Below, in pieces: positions 61,509-64,000 of a DNA stretch of 64,000 nucleotides. Origin of the DNA: Mycobacterium angelicum (lineage in GTDB: Bacteria > Actinomycetota > Actinomycetes > Mycobacteriales > Mycobacteriaceae); assembly GCF_002086155.1 (NCBI RefSeq), contig NZ_MVHE01000003.1, positions 1 to 64,000 of the forward strand, in the 5' to 3' direction. The first letter of the stretch is position 1. Each line of letters begins with the position of its first letter. The position numbers and the translations under genes are program-made. The notes beneath the pieces were generated by a model. That model was given only the letters and a program-made list of their open reading frames with translations. It made no database searches and had not been told where the DNA came from.

Positions 61509-62624
61509 ATGCGCATCGGCATTCCTACCGAGACCAAGAACAACGAATTCCGGGTGGCCATCACCCCCGCCGGCGTGGCCGCGTTAACCCATCGCGGCCA
61601 CGAAGTACTGATCCAGTCCGGCGCCGGCGACGGGTCCGCCATAACCGACTCAGATTTCAAAGCGGCAGGCGCCCAATTGATTACCACCGCCGAGCAGGTG
61701 TGGGCAGAAGCCGATCTGCTGCTCAAGGTCAAAGAGCCGATGCCGGTCGAGTATGACCGGCTGCGCCGTGGCCAAACCCTGTTCACCTACCTTCATCTGG
61801 CCGCATCGCGACCGTGCACCGATGCGCTGCTGGCTTCCGGCACCACCTCGATCGCCTACGAGACCGTTCAGACGCCCGACGGCGCATTACCGTTGCTGGC
61901 CCCGATGAGCGAAGTGGCCGGGCGGCTGTCCGCTCAGGTCGGCGCCTATCACCTGATGCGCACACACGGCGGGCGCGGCGTGCTGATGGGGGGCGTCCCC
62001 GGAGTGGAGCCCGCTGACGTCGTGGTGATCGGCGGCGGCAGCGCGGGCCACAACGCCGCACGGATCGCCAGCGGCATGGGTGCTGCGGTCACCGTTTTCG
62101 ACGTCAACCTCGTCACGCTTCGGGCACTCGACGCCGAATTCGGCGTCGGCATCCGTACCCGCTATTCGCTGCCCTACGAACTCGAGGACGCCGTCAAGCG
62201 CGCCGACCTGGTGATCGGAGCTGTTCTGCTGCCCGGCGCCAGGGCGCCCAAGCTGATATCGAATTCGCTTGTCGCACACATGAAATCCGGAGCGGTGCTG
62301 GTGGACATCGCCATCGACCAGGGTGGCTGTTTCGAAGATTCGCGGCCCACCACCCATGATGACCCGACGTTCCCCGTGCACGACACACTGTTTTATTGCG
62401 TGGCGAACATGCCGAGCGCAACGCCCAAGACGTCGACCTTCGCCCTCACCAACGCGACCATGCCGTATGTGCTCAAGCTCGCGGATCAGGGCTGGCAGGC
62501 GGCCTGCCGATCGGATCATGCTCTGGCCAAAGGTCTTTCGACGCACGACGGCGCACTGCTGTCCGAGCAGGTGGCCGCCGACCTGGGTATGCCGTTCACC
62601 GAACCGGAAAGCGTACTGGCTTAA
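61509..62624 (+). CDS. ald: L-alanine dehydrogenase
   Basis: A 371-residue NAD-dependent enzyme. Substrate residues are K75 and H96; the NAD loop is GGGSAG (175-180) and D270 is present. It interconverts alanine and pyruvate plus ammonia and also reduces glyoxylate during oxygen limitation. The frame is intact, unlike that of M. bovis. Probably controlled by AldR. Confidence 0.97.
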   Translation: MRIGIPTETKNNEFRVAITPAGVAALTHRGHEVLIQSGAGDGSAITDSDFKAAGAQLITTAEQVWAEADLLLKVKEPMPVEYDRLRRGQTLFTYLHLAASRPCTDALLASGTTSIAYETVQTPDGALPLLAPMSEVAGRLSAQVGAYHLMRTHGGRGVLMGGVPGVEPADVVVIGGGSAGHNAARIASGMGAAVTVFDVNLVTLRALDAEFGVGIRTRYSLPYELEDAVKRADLVIGAVLLPGARAPKLISNSLVAHMKSGAVLVDIAIDQGGCFEDSRPTTHDDPTFPVHDTLFYCVANMPSATPKTSTFALTNATMPYVLKLADQGWQAACRSDHALAKGLSTHDGALLSEQVAADLGMPFTEPESVLA

Positions 62625-62641
62625 CCGCCGGCCGGGCCCAG

Positions 62642-63676
62642 CTACAACGCGCGCGGATCGGGCGTCAGTGCAGCAATGATGTCGGCCGCCGGCCCCGCAC
62701 AGGCGTCGCGGTAGGCCGTTCCCGCCCACAGGTTGGTACCGTGCGGATCTTCGGCCTGGATCGCGGCCGCGCGGATCGGCTTCGTCATCTGGTTGACCTC
62801 GGGATAACCCAGCGGCGCCAAGTGGTCGAGCAGGCGGGTGAAGTTGTTGGCCAGCCCGCGCGCATACCTGCCCGAGAACGCCCGGGTGACCAGGGTTGAG
62901 TCGAATTCGGGATTCTTCAGGGCGACCCGGTGTGCGGAGTTGGTGCCGGCTTCGTCGGCGAGTAGCAGCGCCGTGCCGACCTGTGCGGCGACGGCACCGC
63001 GGCGCAGCACGGCCGCGACGTCGTCGGCGGTGCCCAGACCGCCGGCCGCGATGAGCGGAACGTCGTGTGCACTGCCGATGCGGTCGAGCAGTTGATTCAG
63101 TGACTCCTCGCCGGGCTCCATGTCCGGTGCGAAGGTGCCCCGGTGCCCGCCGGCGCACGGACCCTGGACCACCAAGCTGTCCGCACCGGCCGCGACAGCC
63201 ACCCCGGCCTCGTAGGCCGACGTCACGGTGACCGACACCAACAGTCCCAGCGCACTCAACCTGCGAATGACGTCTGGAGATGGCGCACCGAATGTGAAGG
63301 AGACCAATTCCGGGCGAATATCGGCGACCACTTCGAGCTTGCGTTCCCAGTCGTCGTTGTCCCCGTACGTCGGGCGACCCACCTCGACGTGATAGAAGTC
63401 AGCGACCTCTTCGAGTTCTTCGGCGTAGTACTCCAGCTGCAGCCAATCGGCGACGCTGGGCTGCGGGACGAACAGATTGGCTCCGATGGGGCCGGTGGTC
63501 GCCGCACGCGCCGCGGTGATGTCTTCGGCGAACCGCTCGGCGGTGACGTAGCCGCCGGCCACGAAACCCAGCCCGCCGGCGTTGGACACCGCCGCGGCCA
63601 ATGCCGGTGTCCCGGGGCCGCCGGCCATCGGCGCACCGACGATCGGCACCGCGATATCCCAGAAACCCAGTACCAT
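62642..63676 (-). CDS. Nitronate monooxygenase (2-nitropropane dioxygenase family), Rv2781c type
   Basis: A 344-residue FMN TIM-barrel enzyme: VPIVGAPMAGG (10-20), catalytic H178 in GPCAGGHRG, and AAGGLGTADDVAAVLRRGA plus VGTALLLADEAGT for FMN. It oxidises alkyl nitronates such as propionate-3-nitronate. It lies 4 bp past the pepR stop and is probably cotranscribed. Confidence 0.93.
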   Translation of the reverse strand: MVLGFWDIAVPIVGAPMAGGPGTPALAAAVSNAGGLGFVAGGYVTAERFAEDITAARAATTGPIGANLFVPQPSVADWLQLEYYAEELEEVADFYHVEVGRPTYGDNDDWERKLEVVADIRPELVSFTFGAPSPDVIRRLSALGLLVSVTVTSAYEAGVAVAAGADSLVVQGPCAGGHRGTFAPDMEPGEESLNQLLDRIGSAHDVPLIAAGGLGTADDVAAVLRRGAVAAQVGTALLLADEAGTNSAHRVALKNPEFDSTLVTRAFSGRYARGLANNFTRLLDHLAPLGYPEVNQMTKPIRAAAIQAEDPHGTNLWAGTAYRDACAGPAADIIAALTPDPRAL

Positions 63677-63680
63677 CGGC

Positions 63681-64000
63681 TTAACTTACCATCGCTCGAA
63701 GTTGTTGCGGCAGTGACCGTTTCGAGCCATAAGGGCCCAGCACCGCGGCGCCGTAGCGCTTGCTCAGCAGTCGGTGGGCCACCGCATTGACCTCCTCGAC
63801 GGTAACCTGCTCAATCTGCTGCAGGGTGTGCTCGATGCTGCGATGCATGCCGTAGTTCAATTCGCTGCGCCCGATTCGGCTCATCCTCGAACTGGAGTCC
63901 TCCAGCCCGAGCACCAGCCCACCCCGTAACGACCCTTTGGCGATCCGGCATTCCTCCTCCGTGATGCCCTCGCGTGCCACCGACTCCAGCACTTCGGTGG
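63681..64000 (-). CDS. pepR: Zinc protease PepR, C-terminal part (cut by window edge)
   Basis: The last 105 residues of an M16-family (insulinase-like) protease of Rv2782c type: GITEEECRIAKGSLRGGLVLG, SRIGRSELNYG and the C-terminal VLGPYGSKRSLPQQL. The HxxEH zinc motif lies outside the window. It precedes the nitronate monooxygenase on the same strand. Confidence 0.88.
   Translation of the reverse strand, partial: TEVLESVAREGITEEECRIAKGSLRGGLVLGLEDSSSRMSRIGRSELNYGMHRSIEHTLQQIEQVTVEEVNAVAHRLLSKRYGAAVLGPYGSKRSLPQQLRAMVS

Overview
The window is chromosomal DNA from a Mycobacterium species, most likely a slow-growing non-tuberculous one. The evidence is high GC, PE and PPE genes, mycobacterial LexA boxes, leaderless starts, an MspA-free but ESX-rich gene style, and a gene order that follows the M. 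tuberculosis lexA-recA-dapB-ald segment (about Rv2719c to Rv2782c). It is not M. tuberculosis itself: recA has no intein, several loci are inserted, and others are missing. Homology calls come from reading motifs and from memory of the family; no search was run.

Layout. 0-4 kb: the SOS pair of a LysM cell-wall hydrolase (ChiZ type) and lexA, divergently arranged around LexA boxes, then a large LGFP-repeat/sunset-domain membrane protein. 4-10.6 kb: terC, fadE20, and the hflX-dapF-miaA-Rv2728c operon. 10.6-13 kb: a tandem pair of DMT-type membrane proteins. 13-19.4 kb: a DUF349 protein, the miaB operon, recX-recA, and a divergent FhuF-like iron-sulfur protein that shares the recA control region. 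19.4-25 kb: a DUF3046 protein, a glycosyltransferase, ephG, a DUF5313 protein, the clgR-pspA-pspM envelope-stress operon, pgsA3 and argA. 25-33.2 kb: ftsK, a monooxygenase-SDR-methyltransferase cluster, and thyX, dapA and rnj (RNase J).

33.2-39 kb is the main accessory island. It holds a broken ESX/WXG-type toxin gene with an apparently intact partner gene, type I methyltransferase hsdM, a vapBC pair and hsdS, with no hsdR. It is followed by a YcaQ-type winged-helix protein with an odd start, a DivIVA-like coiled-coil protein, and the thyA-dfrA folate pair. 42-47.4 kb has a dienelactone hydrolase, a second vapBC, an operon of an SDR with two acyl-CoA dehydrogenases that look like a heteromeric pair, and a small Gly/Cys-rich exported protein.

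47.4-54.8 kb has a single-chain biotin-dependent acyl-CoA carboxylase downstream of a PE/PPE pair, then an acyl-CoA synthetase, a flavodoxin-like protein and a small membrane protein. 55-64 kb has dapB, a GNAT, a redox/lipid operon (metal-dependent hydrolase, alpha/beta hydrolase-SDR fusion, ferredoxin-type reductase), an SRPBCC protein, aldR/ald, a nitronate monooxygenase and the C-terminus of the zinc protease PepR.

Themes: DNA damage control (lexA, recA, recX, chiZ), lysine/peptidoglycan synthesis (dapF, dapA, dapB), thymidylate synthesis by both routes (thyX, thyA-dfrA), tRNA modification (miaA, miaB), envelope stress, and lipid metabolism. No tRNA, rRNA, CRISPR array or insertion sequence was seen.
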